A stretch of 64,000 nucleotides of DNA, taken from the NCBI RefSeq assembly GCF_010093045.1, contig NZ_CP048115.1, forward strand, positions 124,001-188,000, given 5' to 3'. Each line of letters begins with the position of its first letter. Within the stretch, counting starts at the first letter, position 1. Shown in pieces: positions 38,171-47,051 of this stretch. Source of the DNA: Mucilaginibacter sp. 14171R-50. Its GTDB lineage: Bacteria; Bacteroidota; Bacteroidia; Sphingobacteriales; Sphingobacteriaceae. The position numbers were made by a program, and so were the translations under genes. Below the pieces are notes generated by a model. The model saw only the letters and a list, made by a program, of their open reading frames with translations. It made no database searches and was not told the origin of the DNA.

Positions 38171-38977
38171 TTAATTAACCATGTTTCGGTTCGGGTGCAG
38201 TTTACACTGAGATAGTACGTAAACCGCAAGGTCTGCCGCTGCTTTATCATTATCGAAACCGGCGGGCAAACGGCCGTTAACATATTCGTTATACAGCCAG
38301 GGGTCGCCTATGGCTATAACAGTGCCTTTGCCATATTTAGTTATGGCTGCTATCGCGGTACCGTTCGCAGCTTTTAAAAGCGGCTTCGCCCGGCCGGATA
38401 AACCTATGCTGCATGCATCTTTTATAAAAGCCTTTTTTGATGTTTTAAAAACGGGGTTGTTGTTTATCAAAACCGCGCCATCTTCAAAATGGGCATCATC
38501 AATTACATGGCTTTGCATGTCGTTGTTAAAGTGCATGCCAAACTTGCCGGCAAGCAGGTTAAAATGGTTTAACTCCACATTGGCGCTATCGTTGGCCATC
38601 ATGATAAGCACACCGCCGGCCTTTACCCACCGGGCAATATTATCGGCATCGGCCTGCTGTATGTAGTTGGGGTTCGGGTTCTCTTTCCGGCTATCGGGGT
38701 CAACAATAATATATACCGATGTGCCCTTTAAATTTGCTGCCGTTGGCGCCGTATCCAGTCTGCTTAAAGTTGCCCCCTTTGATCTGAAGATATCGCCCCA
38801 TACCGAGAACCCTGAATTGGCGGTATCCTCCCATAAGTAATGAAACCGCTCGGTTTGGCCGCCCTTTGTTTGATGTGTTTCGTGGTTAAAAAAATAATCA
38901 AGGGTAACGGTTTGTGCCATTACCGTGCCGGTAACTAAATACAAGGATATTATAACACCAAAAAAACTGCGTTTCAT
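38171..38977 (-). CDS. Secreted DUF4350-like (GATase1-fold) protein
   Basis: This 268-residue protein has a signal peptide (to about 21, VMAQ). The fold pattern is that of a ThuA/GATase1-like domain: YIIVDPDSRKENPN, ADADNIARWVKAGGVLIMMANDSAN and YGKGTVIAIGDPWLYNEYVNG. This resembles the DUF4350 domain found attached to unsaturated-uronyl hydrolases in Bacteroidota pectin loci. It carries no obvious catalytic triad. An accessory role in handling acidic oligosaccharides fits the PL6 neighbour. A perfect palindrome ACGATATCGT lies 113 bp upstream of its start. Confidence 0.7.
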   Translation of the reverse strand: MKRSFFGVIISLYLVTGTVMAQTVTLDYFFNHETHQTKGGQTERFHYLWEDTANSGFSVWGDIFRSKGATLSRLDTAPTAANLKGTSVYIIVDPDSRKENPNPNYIQQADADNIARWVKAGGVLIMMANDSANVELNHFNLLAGKFGMHFNNDMQSHVIDDAHFEDGAVLINNNPVFKTSKKAFIKDACSIGLSGRAKPLLKAANGTAIAAITKYGKGTVIAIGDPWLYNEYVNGRLPAGFDNDKAAADLAVYVLSQCKLHPNRNMVN

Positions 38978-39089
38978 GCTTTGTAAATAACCGGGTAAAT
39001 AAGCAGCGTTTATAATTGGTAATTAAGCAACTGCGAATCAAAAATACCCTGATTACCATACCGGTGGCATGTTTAAGGGATATTTATTT

Positions 39090-39099
39090 ACGATATCGT
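39090..39099. promoter_or_regulatory. Palindrome ACGATATCGT upstream of the DUF4350-like gene
   Basis: A perfect 10-bp palindrome inside TTTACGATATCGTTTT, between the lacI-type gene end (39120) and the DUF4350-like gene start (38977). A symmetric AT-flanked site of this shape suits a dimeric regulator. It differs in core from the operator pair at 44980-45060, so it may bind another protein. Confidence 0.35.
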
Positions 39100-39119
39100 T
39101 TTCGCTGCGGCCTGGCTAA

Positions 39120-40157
39120 CTATGATGTTTTGCGCGCGGTTGAATGGCGGGTAACCAGTTGGGTAGGCAATACAATAGTTTCAAACTCGTGTACAGGGCG
39201 TTTTGATAAAATAAGGCTTAACAGCATTTGGGTGGCCTTTTGCCCCATTTCAAAACCCGGCTGATAAACCGAGCTAAGCGAGGGGTTCAGCGCGTCGGCC
39301 AGGGTGGTATTGGTGTAGCCTATCAGGGCAATCTCCTGCGGGATCTTTATTTGCAGTTTATTCAGCAGCAGCAAAGTGGTGGTGGTTATCCTGTCGGATG
39401 TGGTGAAGATCGCGTCGGGTTTTTCTTTCAGCGATAGCAGTTCGTTCAGCGCGTTCTCAATTTCGCCCACATCGCGCCCCCCATGCGGGCAGTGTTTAAT
39501 GTATTCATCGCCCATAGTTATGCCTGCCTCCTCAAGCGCTTTACTGTACCCGGCAAAACGTTCTTTGGTGATAGAAATATTTGGCGGGCTGGTAATATGC
39601 GCTATCCGTTTATAGCCTGAATCCAGCAGGTGGCGGGTGGCGTCATACCCTCCTTTAAAATTATCGGCAATTACTTTATGGGTGTCTATCTCGTCGGTTA
39701 TGCGGTCAAAAAAAACAATAGGCAAGCCCTGGCGGTGCAGCTTGTGCAGGTGTTCAAAGTCTTTGGTCTCGGTAGATAATGATATCAACAGTCCATCAAT
39801 AGACCGGTGTGTAAGGTGGTCAACGTTTTTTACTTCCAGGTCGAACGATTCGTGGGTTTGGGTAATGATCACATTGAAGCCTGCCTCGTAAGCTACGGAT
39901 TCGATGCCGTTGATCACCTGCGAGAAAAACTGGTTTTCGATTGTCGAAACTACGATACCGATTGATTTGCTATGCCCCTGTTTTAAGCTTTGGGCAATGG
40001 GGTTTGGCCGGTAGTTGTGCTGCTCGGCATACTCAGTTACAAGCTTTTTTGTATTCTCGCTGATCTCGTAGCTATCCCTTAACGCCTTTGATACGGTAGA
40101 AACCGAGAGGTTAAGCGCCGTAGCTATATCCTTAATTGTAATACTGTTAAAATTCAT
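39120..40157 (-). CDS. LacI-family transcriptional regulator of the uronate operons
   Basis: This 345-residue protein has the LacI HTH at the N-terminus (ITIKDIATALNLSVSTVSKALRDSYEIS, about 6-33) and hinge helix (NPIAQSLKQGHSKSIGIVV). A periplasmic-binding-protein-like effector domain extends to about 340 (GLPIVFFDRI, AIFTTSDRITT). It ends the leftward operon 88 bp after the MFS gene. The natural targets are the operator pair at 44980-45060. The ligand is probably a uronate intermediate such as KDG, by analogy with other sugar-acid regulators, which is inference. Confidence 0.93.
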   Translation of the reverse strand: MNFNSITIKDIATALNLSVSTVSKALRDSYEISENTKKLVTEYAEQHNYRPNPIAQSLKQGHSKSIGIVVSTIENQFFSQVINGIESVAYEAGFNVIITQTHESFDLEVKNVDHLTHRSIDGLLISLSTETKDFEHLHKLHRQGLPIVFFDRITDEIDTHKVIADNFKGGYDATRHLLDSGYKRIAHITSPPNISITKERFAGYSKALEEAGITMGDEYIKHCPHGGRDVGEIENALNELLSLKEKPDAIFTTSDRITTTTLLLLNKLQIKIPQEIALIGYTNTTLADALNPSLSSVYQPGFEMGQKATQMLLSLILSKRPVHEFETIVLPTQLVTRHSTARKTS

Positions 40158-40245
40158 ATTAGGTTAATGCCAAGCAAACACCATCAATACTGTGCTTAAC
40201 ATTTCACCAATGTAATAAATCTTACTTGTTTATGGAAATATCAGG

Positions 40246-41538
40246 TTACAGTTTCACCACCTTCATCCTGGGGGTTAACAGGTGCATAATGAACCAGGCG
40301 AGCAAATAAGCGCAGGCGCACATGGTGAAAATAATGTTATAACCCGCGGTGATATTACCCGATGCCTTGGCCGAATCTAATATCCAGCCGATAAAGAACG
40401 GGAACGCTATACCGCCTACGGCCCCCGCCATACCCCCTATACCCACAACCGAGCTTACCGCCCGTTTAGGGAACATATCTGATGCTGAGGTAAAGATATT
40501 GGCACTCCAGGCCTGGTGGGCCGCTGCTGCCAGACTTATTAACCCCACAGCCTGCCAGATATTGGCCGCATACCTTGCCGCAAATATGGGCACTACGCAC
40601 AACGCGAAAATGAACATAGCAGTTTTACGCGCCCTGAATATGGGCATACCGCTTTTAATGAACCGCGACGATAAATATCCCCCGCCTATGCTGCCGATAG
40701 TTGTAGCGGTATAAACCAATACAAGGGGCAGGCTTGGTTTGGTAAGGTCAAGCTTGAAGGTGCTTGCAAAGTACGATGGCAGCCAAAACAGGAAGAAGTA
40801 CCAGATGGGATCGGTGAGGAACTTGCCCGCCACAAACGCCCATGTTTGCCTGATGCCGAACAGCCGCACCCATTTTATCTTTTCCTGCGGGCCGTCTTCC
40901 GCGGCTGGTTCGTCAACATCACTGTGTATGTGCTCAAACTCGGCACTGTTAATCTTTTTATGCTTTGACGGAACCTCGTAAAATATCCACCAGAATATCA
41001 GCCATAAAAAACCGATGGCGCCGGTTATGATAAAGGCCATCTGCCAGCCGTAAATACCCAGTATCCAGGGAACCATTATGGGTGCCGCTACCGCGCCTAT
41101 GTTCGCGCCCGAATTAAATATCCCCGTTGCCAGGGCACGCTCCTTTTTGGGGAACCACTCGGCAACAACCTTAATGGCCGCCGGGAAGTTACCCGACTCG
41201 CCAAGGCCCAACGCCGCCCTTACCGCGCCAAAACCTAAAGTTGTTTTTACAATGGCGTGCAGCATGGCCGCCACGCTCCAAAAAATGAGCGATATGGTGT
41301 ACCCCAGTTTGGTGCCCAGCTTATCGATAAAGCCGCCAAAGGCCAGTAAGCCAATAGCATAAGCCGCCTGAAAAGCCATAACTATGTGGCTGTAATCTTC
41401 TTCTGTCCAGTTAAATTCTTCTTCAAGCTTTGGTTTCAATAAGCCGATAACCTGCCTGTCGAGGTAGTTAATGGTCGTGGCAAAAAACAGCAGGATCACA
41501 ACGATCCACCGGTAGTTGGTTTTTTTGGTATCGGTCAT
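40246..41538 (-). CDS. MFS hexuronate transporter (ExuT-like, ACS family)
   Basis: This 430-residue protein has 12 predicted spans. The N-terminus RWIVVILLFFATTINYLDRQVIGLLKP is the anion:cation symporter (ACS) family signature. FNSGANIGAVAAPIMVPWILG and GLGESGNFPAAIKVVAEWFPKKERA follow the ExuT/GudP pattern. It imports hexuronates or their deoxy-keto forms across the inner membrane with protons. It lies 11 bp after the eda stop in the leftward operon, so uronate uptake is the expected role. Confidence 0.9.
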   Translation of the reverse strand: MTDTKKTNYRWIVVILLFFATTINYLDRQVIGLLKPKLEEEFNWTEEDYSHIVMAFQAAYAIGLLAFGGFIDKLGTKLGYTISLIFWSVAAMLHAIVKTTLGFGAVRAALGLGESGNFPAAIKVVAEWFPKKERALATGIFNSGANIGAVAAPIMVPWILGIYGWQMAFIITGAIGFLWLIFWWIFYEVPSKHKKINSAEFEHIHSDVDEPAAEDGPQEKIKWVRLFGIRQTWAFVAGKFLTDPIWYFFLFWLPSYFASTFKLDLTKPSLPLVLVYTATTIGSIGGGYLSSRFIKSGMPIFRARKTAMFIFALCVVPIFAARYAANIWQAVGLISLAAAAHQAWSANIFTSASDMFPKRAVSSVVGIGGMAGAVGGIAFPFFIGWILDSAKASGNITAGYNIIFTMCACAYLLAWFIMHLLTPRMKVVKL

Positions 41539-41549
41539 AATTGGTTTTG

Positions 41550-42206
41550 TTATCGTGCCGACTTTACTAACTGTAATGCCCGCAACGTTTCTGTATATAA
41601 CTGGTCGTACGCTTTGTTCTCGAGGATGCTCTTTGTGATCAGCTTGCTGCCCATCCCAACAGCCGATACACCCGCGTTAAACCATCCCGTAATATTTTCC
41701 AGGCTCATTTCTACTCCGCCGGTAGGCATCATTTGCACCCCCGGGAAAAGGTCTTTAACCGCCGATACGAACGCAGGCCCCAGTATATTGGCGGGGAAGA
41801 GCTTCACCATTTTGGCGCCAAGCTCCTGCGCTTCGTAAATTTCAGTGGGCGTCATACAGCCCGGTATCCAAAGCAGGCCGTGTTTTGCGGCAACCGCTGC
41901 AACCTGGTGGTTAACCAGCGGCGATATTAAAAAATCCGCACCGGCGGCGGCAAGCAGTTCGGCCTCGTCGGCAGATTTAACGGTACCGATGCCCAAAAGC
42001 AAGCCCGGCAATTGCAGCTGCTGCTTTTTAAGTGCCTTAAAATTATCAAGCGCTGCCGGCCCACGGTTAGTATATTCAATGGCACGGATGCCTGCCTTGT
42101 AAAGGGTTTCGGTAACAGCTATGCTCACTTCGCGGCTTTCGTTATAGTAAAGCGGCAACACACCTTGTTCTACAATACTATCCTGTACCTGCTGCTTAGT
42201 TGTCAT
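41550..42206 (-). CDS. eda: 2-dehydro-3-deoxy-6-phosphogluconate (KDPG) aldolase
   Basis: This 218-residue class I aldolase splits KDPG into pyruvate and glyceraldehyde-3-phosphate. The Schiff-base lysine is Lys135 in MVKLFPANILGP, the family motif KxFPA. AIEYTNRGPAAL near residue 43 and GIGTVKSADEAELLAAAGADFLISP are standard. It is the last enzyme of the uronate branch and overlaps the kdgK gene by 11 bp, so the two are translationally coupled. Confidence 0.95.
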   Translation of the reverse strand: MTTKQQVQDSIVEQGVLPLYYNESREVSIAVTETLYKAGIRAIEYTNRGPAALDNFKALKKQQLQLPGLLLGIGTVKSADEAELLAAAGADFLISPLVNHQVAAVAAKHGLLWIPGCMTPTEIYEAQELGAKMVKLFPANILGPAFVSAVKDLFPGVQMMPTGGVEMSLENITGWFNAGVSAVGMGSKLITKSILENKAYDQLYTETLRALQLVKSAR

Positions 42207-43233
42207 TTTTAATGGCTTTGGTTATTTCGTCAACAGTACTTTGCGTGGCATCGCCCTTAATAAATAATTTTTCGAACGCGGCGGCAGTGGCAAAACTCAG
42301 CGTTGCCAAAGGCTCCATTTTTTCCTGATATCCGTATATCAGCCCGGCCATAAAACAATCCCCGCTGCCTACTTTATCAATTACTGTGTCGGCGGTATAG
42401 TCGGCCGAGTTATATAGTTGCCCGTCCTGGTATAAAGCGGTATAGTATTTTATGCCGCCTTTATCATCGAACCTGAAGGTATTGGCAACTGTTCTGCATG
42501 CAGGGAATCTTTCCATTATCTTTTTCGAACTGCTAAGCGCTTCGGCGAGGTAGTTTTCTTTTGTATCACTATCTGTCAACTGCGGACTAACCGGTATGCC
42601 TAATAAGCTTTCGGCCGCCCAAACATTGCCCATTACCATGTTGCAATATTTTACCAGTCGCGGCATAATTTGCTCCGGCTCCTTGCCATACTTCCAAAGC
42701 TTTGCACGATAATTAAGGTCGATAGATATGGTGATGTTTCGTTTGGATGCTGCTATCAGCACCTCTTCGCAAAGGTCGGCCGTTTGCTGCGTCAGCGCCG
42801 GGCAGATAGCGCTGAAGTGAAACCAGCTTACACCTGTTAAAACCTGGTCCCAATCAATAACGCCGGGCTTTAATTCGGCAAATGCCGAGCCTGCACGGTC
42901 ATAGATCACCGCGTCGTGTTTCATGTCGGCACCGCTGGTTAAATAAAATAAACCCTGGCGGCCTGCACCTTTATGGATAGCCGAAGTATCGATGCCCCTT
43001 TCGGCGACATAATTAATGATCTGCTCCGACAAGCTGTTATCGGGCATGGCGGTAAAATACTTTGTTTTAACATTCCACAAAGCCAGCGCGGTAGCCACGT
43101 TCAATTCGGCGCCGCCAACATAAACCGGCAGGCTGCTGCTTTCAAGCCAGTTGCCGCTTGCATCAGGGCATATCCTGAGCAGCAGTTCGCCAAAGGTTAA
43201 AACCGTGTCGTTACTTTGCGTGCCTGTTTCCAT
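42196..43233 (-). CDS. kdgK: 2-dehydro-3-deoxygluconate (KDG) kinase, PfkB family
   Basis: This 345-residue sugar kinase has the PfkB C-terminal signature DKVGSGDCFMAGLIYG with catalytic Asp in GSGD. The N-terminal YVGGAELNVATALALW is the substrate lid region. It phosphorylates KDG to KDPG. The ATG overlaps the SDR gene stop (TAATG), indicating translational coupling, and the gene is followed directly by eda. The specific assignment rests on its place between the uronate dehydrogenase and eda. Confidence 0.9.
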   Translation of the reverse strand: METGTQSNDTVLTFGELLLRICPDASGNWLESSSLPVYVGGAELNVATALALWNVKTKYFTAMPDNSLSEQIINYVAERGIDTSAIHKGAGRQGLFYLTSGADMKHDAVIYDRAGSAFAELKPGVIDWDQVLTGVSWFHFSAICPALTQQTADLCEEVLIAASKRNITISIDLNYRAKLWKYGKEPEQIMPRLVKYCNMVMGNVWAAESLLGIPVSPQLTDSDTKENYLAEALSSSKKIMERFPACRTVANTFRFDDKGGIKYYTALYQDGQLYNSADYTADTVIDKVGSGDCFMAGLIYGYQEKMEPLATLSFATAAAFEKLFIKGDATQSTVDEITKAIKNDN

Positions 43234-44048
43234 TAAACTCCTCCAAATATCGAGAACCCGCCGTCAACACATATCATAGAGCCGGTTACAAATGCCGATG
43301 CGTCGCTCAGCAGCCAAACCAGCGCGCCAATCAGTTCATCCGGGTGGCCAAAGCGTTTAAACGGCGTTTGCTTAATAACTAATGCGCCCCTGTCGGTGTA
43401 ACCGCCTTCGGGCTTTGTTAAAAGGTTACGGTTTTGTTCTGTTAAGAAAAAGCCGGGAGCAAGGGCGTTCATCCTTATCGCATCGCCATAACGGTTGGCC
43501 AGCTCAACGGCAAACCATTGATTATAGCAATCAACCGCGGCCTTGCCCATATTGTAGCCCAATACCCTGGTAATAGCCCGCTTGGAGTTCATGGATGATA
43601 TATTAACAATACTACCCTTGCCTGTTTTGGCAATGGCTTCGCCAAACACCTGCGTAGGCAGCAGGGTGCCCCAAAGGTTTACTTCCATTACTTTTTTCAT
43701 CCCGTTAAGGTTCATATTGAATATGTCCTCATCGGGCTGCAGCACACCTTCGGGCATGTTGCCGCCCGCGCCGTTAACCAGCCCGTCTATGCGGCCAAAT
43801 TTATCAAGCACCGCTTTAGCGGCGGCTTTTAAGTCGTCTTCTTTCAGCACGTCGGCAATCAGCGCGATGGCCTGGCCGCCGCTTTTATTAATAGCTTCGG
43901 CCCTTTCTTCGGCAACCTCTTTGTTGCGGCCCAGTATCCCTACGGCGCCTCCGGCTGCTACAATGCCATCTATAAAAGATTTGCCCAGTATGCCTGTGCC
44001 GCCGGTTACAACAATTACCTTCCCTTTTAACGAAAAATTATTCTCCAC
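43233..44048 (-). CDS. SDR oxidoreductase of uronate catabolism (KduD- or mannonate-dehydrogenase-like)
   Basis: This 271-residue short-chain dehydrogenase has the nucleotide loop TGGTGILG (about 15-22), NAG-type motif NGAGG (92-96), and catalytic Ser152, Tyr165 and Lys169 (GYNMGK). Two roles fit the neighbourhood: reduction of the keto sugar made by KduI to KDG (KduD role), or D-mannonate oxidoreductase (UxuB role), since uxuA is in the divergent operon. The sequence style, with GGTGILG and the length, is closer to the SDR-type mannonate/gluconate dehydrogenases than to the 253-residue KduD, but I cannot settle it. It starts 11 bp after kduI. Confidence 0.85.
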   Translation of the reverse strand: MENNFSLKGKVIVVTGGTGILGKSFIDGIVAAGGAVGILGRNKEVAEERAEAINKSGGQAIALIADVLKEDDLKAAAKAVLDKFGRIDGLVNGAGGNMPEGVLQPDEDIFNMNLNGMKKVMEVNLWGTLLPTQVFGEAIAKTGKGSIVNISSMNSKRAITRVLGYNMGKAAVDCYNQWFAVELANRYGDAIRMNALAPGFFLTEQNRNLLTKPEGGYTDRGALVIKQTPFKRFGHPDELIGALVWLLSDASAFVTGSMICVDGGFSIFGGV

Positions 44049-44059
44049 TGTGCTTATTT

Positions 44060-44896
44060 CTATTTTATGTTATCAATGCTGATGGCATCCATATCGGTAT
44101 AATCCAGGTTTTCGCCTGCCATGCCCCATATAAAGCTGTAACTGCCGGTACCTGCCCCCGCGTGCATGCTCCACGGCGGCGATACAACAGCGCCGTAATT
44201 ATCAATTAATATATGCCTGGTTTCGGCTTCCTCGCCCATCAGGTGAAACACCCTTTGCCCCGCGGGGATATCGAAGTAAAAATAAGCTTCCATACGGCGG
44301 TCGTGTACGTGCGGCGGCATGGTGTTCCATACGCTGCCTTCGTGCAGTGTAGTTAAACCCATAACCAGCTGGCAGCTTTTTATGCCGCCCGCGCCGTTAT
44401 GTATATATTTATTAATGGTGCGCTTGTTAGCGGTGGCGCTGCTGCCGGTGTGTACCTTTTCGGCCTGCTCAATGGGCAAAAAGGTTGTTGGATAAGTTGC
44501 ATGCGCCGGCGACGATAGCAAATAAAACACCGGCGGCGTGGCGGCATCAACTGCGGTAAAGCTTACCTGTTTTACGCCTTTACCTATATACAGGCAATCC
44601 ATTTTCTTCAGGTCGAAAGTTTGGCCGTCGGCAGTTACCCGGCCATCACCGGCAACGTTGATGATGCCTAACTCGCGGCGTTCTAAAAAATACCCGGCTT
44701 TGAGGTTATCGTAATTTTCAAGTACTAAGGTTTTACTAACCGGGTGTGCACCGCCTATTATCATGCGGTCGTAATGTGTGTAAACGCAGTTTACCTGGTC
44801 TGCCTTTACCAGGTCGTCAATTAAAAAGCGGTCGCGTATCTGTTCGGTCTGGTAGGTTTTAAAATCACCGGGATGAACGCTATGTATTACTTTCAA
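44060..44896 (-). CDS. kduI: 5-dehydro-4-deoxy-D-glucuronate isomerase
   Basis: This 278-residue cupin-type isomerase converts 5-keto-4-deoxyuronate to 3-deoxy-D-glycero-2,5-hexodiulosonate. The zinc ligands PPHVHDRRMEAYFYF give His196, His198 and Glu203, with His245 in PWSMHAGAG. These have the same numbering as E. coli KduI. It heads the leftward operon, whose promoter region contains the inverted operator pair. Its presence implies that the substrate arrives as an unsaturated uronate of the gluco- or galacto-type rather than only as intact sugar acids. Confidence 0.96.
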   Translation of the reverse strand: MKVIHSVHPGDFKTYQTEQIRDRFLIDDLVKADQVNCVYTHYDRMIIGGAHPVSKTLVLENYDNLKAGYFLERRELGIINVAGDGRVTADGQTFDLKKMDCLYIGKGVKQVSFTAVDAATPPVFYLLSSPAHATYPTTFLPIEQAEKVHTGSSATANKRTINKYIHNGAGGIKSCQLVMGLTTLHEGSVWNTMPPHVHDRRMEAYFYFDIPAGQRVFHLMGEEAETRHILIDNYGAVVSPPWSMHAGAGTGSYSFIWGMAGENLDYTDMDAISIDNIK

Positions 44897-44979
44897 AACA
44901 GGAAGTGTTAGAGTTTAATGTATAATGTTCAGCAAGTCTACAATTATGATATTTTAATTTGAAATAAACGTGTTGTTAT

Positions 44980-45060
44980 TTCTACGCAAACGTTATCGAA
45001 AACTTTCGCTTACTAAATTAATATAAAATACACGGCCTTTACTATAACGTTTGCGTAGAA
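44980..45060. promoter_or_regulatory. Perfect 17-bp inverted operator pair in the divergent promoter region
   Basis: TTCTACGCAAACGTTAT at 44980-44996 is repeated exactly in inverted orientation at 45044-45060. Each copy holds the palindromic core AACGTT and a CG centre typical of LacI-family operators. The centres are 64 bp apart, about six helical turns, suiting a DNA loop between the kduI operon (leftward) and the YhcH-GH88-kdgF-uxuA operon (rightward). The lacI-type gene closes the leftward operon, so autoregulation is likely. Binding is inferred from sequence. Confidence 0.75.
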
Positions 45061-45177
45061 TTAGTGGCAGCCACCGGCTGATATTTAAACTATTTCCTTG
45101 TAATATTGACCTATGGCAGCGCAGTTCAGGCATAGCCGCCGGGTGCATTGCTTGTTATAAACCAATTGAATAATATC

Positions 45178-45801
45178 ATGAAAGTTAAACCTTTATTTCG
45201 GCTAACAATAGCTGCTATCAGTTTTATCGCGATGGAAAATACAGCAATGGCCCAAACCGGCACCGGCAATAATGTTAACCCCAAAACCGCCCGGGATTGG
45301 GTACAAAGCAATAAATGGAAGAACGGCTTAAAATTAAACTTGTATAAGCATGTAAACGCGGTTGAGTTTTATAAGCAATACCATAACAACAAAGCGGTGT
45401 GGGATAAAGTGTTTAGCTATTTACGCGAACAAAACCTGGATACCCTAAGCGCGGGCAAGCACCCTATTGATGGAGAGAACGCTTATGCCAGCGTAACCGA
45501 GGCGCCTTCCAAAGACCTGGATAAGGCGGGGTGGGAATCGCACCGCAAATACATCGATCTGCAATATGTAATAAAGGGCAAAGAGCGCATTAATGTTATC
45601 GACATAAATAAAGCCACCATTACCAAACCCTACAGCGAAACCAGCGACGCCGCAAACTATACTGCCGAAGGTGCTTCGTACATCGCCGAACCCGGCACAT
45701 TCTTTTTGTTTTTTCCGCAGGATGTACATCGCCCTAACATTAAGGTGGCGGGTTATGATGTGGTAAAAAAATTAGTGATAAAAATTAAAGTGGTCAATTA
45801 A
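45178..45801 (+). CDS. Exported YhcH/YjgK/YiaL (DUF386) family protein
   Basis: Start ATG 45178 (MKVKPLFRLTIAAISF) gives 207 residues; ten upstream residues are in frame but unneeded. A signal peptide ends about residue 26 (NTAMAQ). The family hallmarks follow: ESHRKYIDLQYVIKGKERI (metal-binding His and aromatic residues), then FFLFFPQDVHRPNI with the conserved His and the C-terminal KLVIKI. DUF386 proteins are cupin-like and occur in sugar-acid loci; some are thought to act on sialic acid or galactosides. Most are cytosolic, so the signal peptide is unusual. It leads the rightward operon. Confidence 0.88.
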   Translation: MKVKPLFRLTIAAISFIAMENTAMAQTGTGNNVNPKTARDWVQSNKWKNGLKLNLYKHVNAVEFYKQYHNNKAVWDKVFSYLREQNLDTLSAGKHPIDGENAYASVTEAPSKDLDKAGWESHRKYIDLQYVIKGKERINVIDINKATITKPYSETSDAANYTAEGASYIAEPGTFFLFFPQDVHRPNIKVAGYDVVKKLVIKIKVVN

Positions 45802-45821
45802 ACGGCCTATTAAATACATCC

Positions 45822-47048
45822 ATGAACATTAAACATATTATACCCCTTATAGCATTGAGCGTCGCTGCTGTTAGCGTATCGGCTCAAAACAACGCGCGCG
45901 AAGCATTCAAATTCGCAAAGCATCAAACAAAACTTTTATTAGCCGAAACAGCCAAAACCAACGCGGCTGCCAACAAGCCCAACCTGTTATCGCCGCGTGC
46001 ACTGAACACAAATGGCGACCTGGTGATGGTATCGCCAAAGGATTGGTGCAGCGGTTTTTTTCCCGGCAACCTGTGGTTTCTGTATGAATACAGCGGCGAT
46101 AAATTCTGGAAAGAACGATCTGAACCGTTTACTGCAGCGATGGAAGCCGAAAAAAGCAATACCGGCACACACGACCTTGGCTTTATGGTATATAATAGCG
46201 TAGGCAACGCCTACCGCTTAACGCACCAGCAGAGATATAAGGACGACATCATCCAGGCGGCCCGGTCACTTATTACCCGTTTTAACCCAACTGTCGGTTG
46301 CATCAAATCATGGGACCATCAAAAACAATGGCAGTTCCCGGTGATCATTGATAATATGATGAATTTGGAATTGTTGTTCGAGGCGACCAAACTAAGCGGC
46401 GATTCCAGCTTTTATAAGGTGGCGGTAACACACGCCAACACTACGCTTAAAAACCATTTCAGGGCCGACAACAGTTCGTTCCACGTTATTAATTACGACC
46501 CTGAAACCGGCAAGGTGCTTAACAAACAAACCCTCCAGGGCTTTGCCGATAGCTCGGCCTGGGCTCGCGGGCAGGCATGGGGGCTTTATGGCTACACCAT
46601 GTGCTACCGCGAAACCGGTAACAAAACCTATCTTGACCAGGCTGAGAAAATCGCCCGATACATTTTCAGCAACCCGCAGATGCCGCCCGACCTGGTGCCC
46701 TATTGGGATTACGACGCGGCTAAACTGGGTAACCAGCCACGCGATGCATCGGCAGCAGCTATTGCCGCGTCTGCTTTGTACGAATTAAGCACCTACAGCA
46801 AAAACGCCGCTAGCTACAAAAAAACAGCCGACAAGATATTAAACAGCCTGGGCAAAGGCTACCAGGCGCAGCCCGATAGCGCCAGGGGCTTTTTGCTGTT
46901 GCACAGCACCGGACATAAACCGGCCAACAGCGAAATAGATGTGCCCATTATTTATGCCGATTATTATTACCTGGAGGCCTTGCTTCGGCAAAAACGCCTG
47001 GCCGAAAAAAAGCCGGTCATCAACTCGCCAGGGACGCTAAAAAATTAG
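45822..47048 (+). CDS. GH88 unsaturated glucuronyl hydrolase, exported
   Basis: This 408-residue protein has a signal peptide (to about 21) and an (alpha/alpha)6 barrel. The GH88 catalytic and substrate-binding aspartates are Asp118 (TGTHDLGFM) and Asp177 (VIIDNMMNLELL). Further signatures are WARGQAWGLYGYTM and RDASAAAIAASALYEL. GH88 enzymes remove the 4,5-unsaturated uronic acid left at the non-reducing end by polysaccharide lyases. It lies 20 bp after the YhcH-type gene and 3 bp before kdgF. The signal peptide indicates periplasmic action on lyase products. Confidence 0.94.
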   Translation: MNIKHIIPLIALSVAAVSVSAQNNAREAFKFAKHQTKLLLAETAKTNAAANKPNLLSPRALNTNGDLVMVSPKDWCSGFFPGNLWFLYEYSGDKFWKERSEPFTAAMEAEKSNTGTHDLGFMVYNSVGNAYRLTHQQRYKDDIIQAARSLITRFNPTVGCIKSWDHQKQWQFPVIIDNMMNLELLFEATKLSGDSSFYKVAVTHANTTLKNHFRADNSSFHVINYDPETGKVLNKQTLQGFADSSAWARGQAWGLYGYTMCYRETGNKTYLDQAEKIARYIFSNPQMPPDLVPYWDYDAAKLGNQPRDASAAAIAASALYELSTYSKNAASYKKTADKILNSLGKGYQAQPDSARGFLLLHSTGHKPANSEIDVPIIYADYYYLEALLRQKRLAEKKPVINSPGTLKN

Positions 47049-47051
47049 GCT

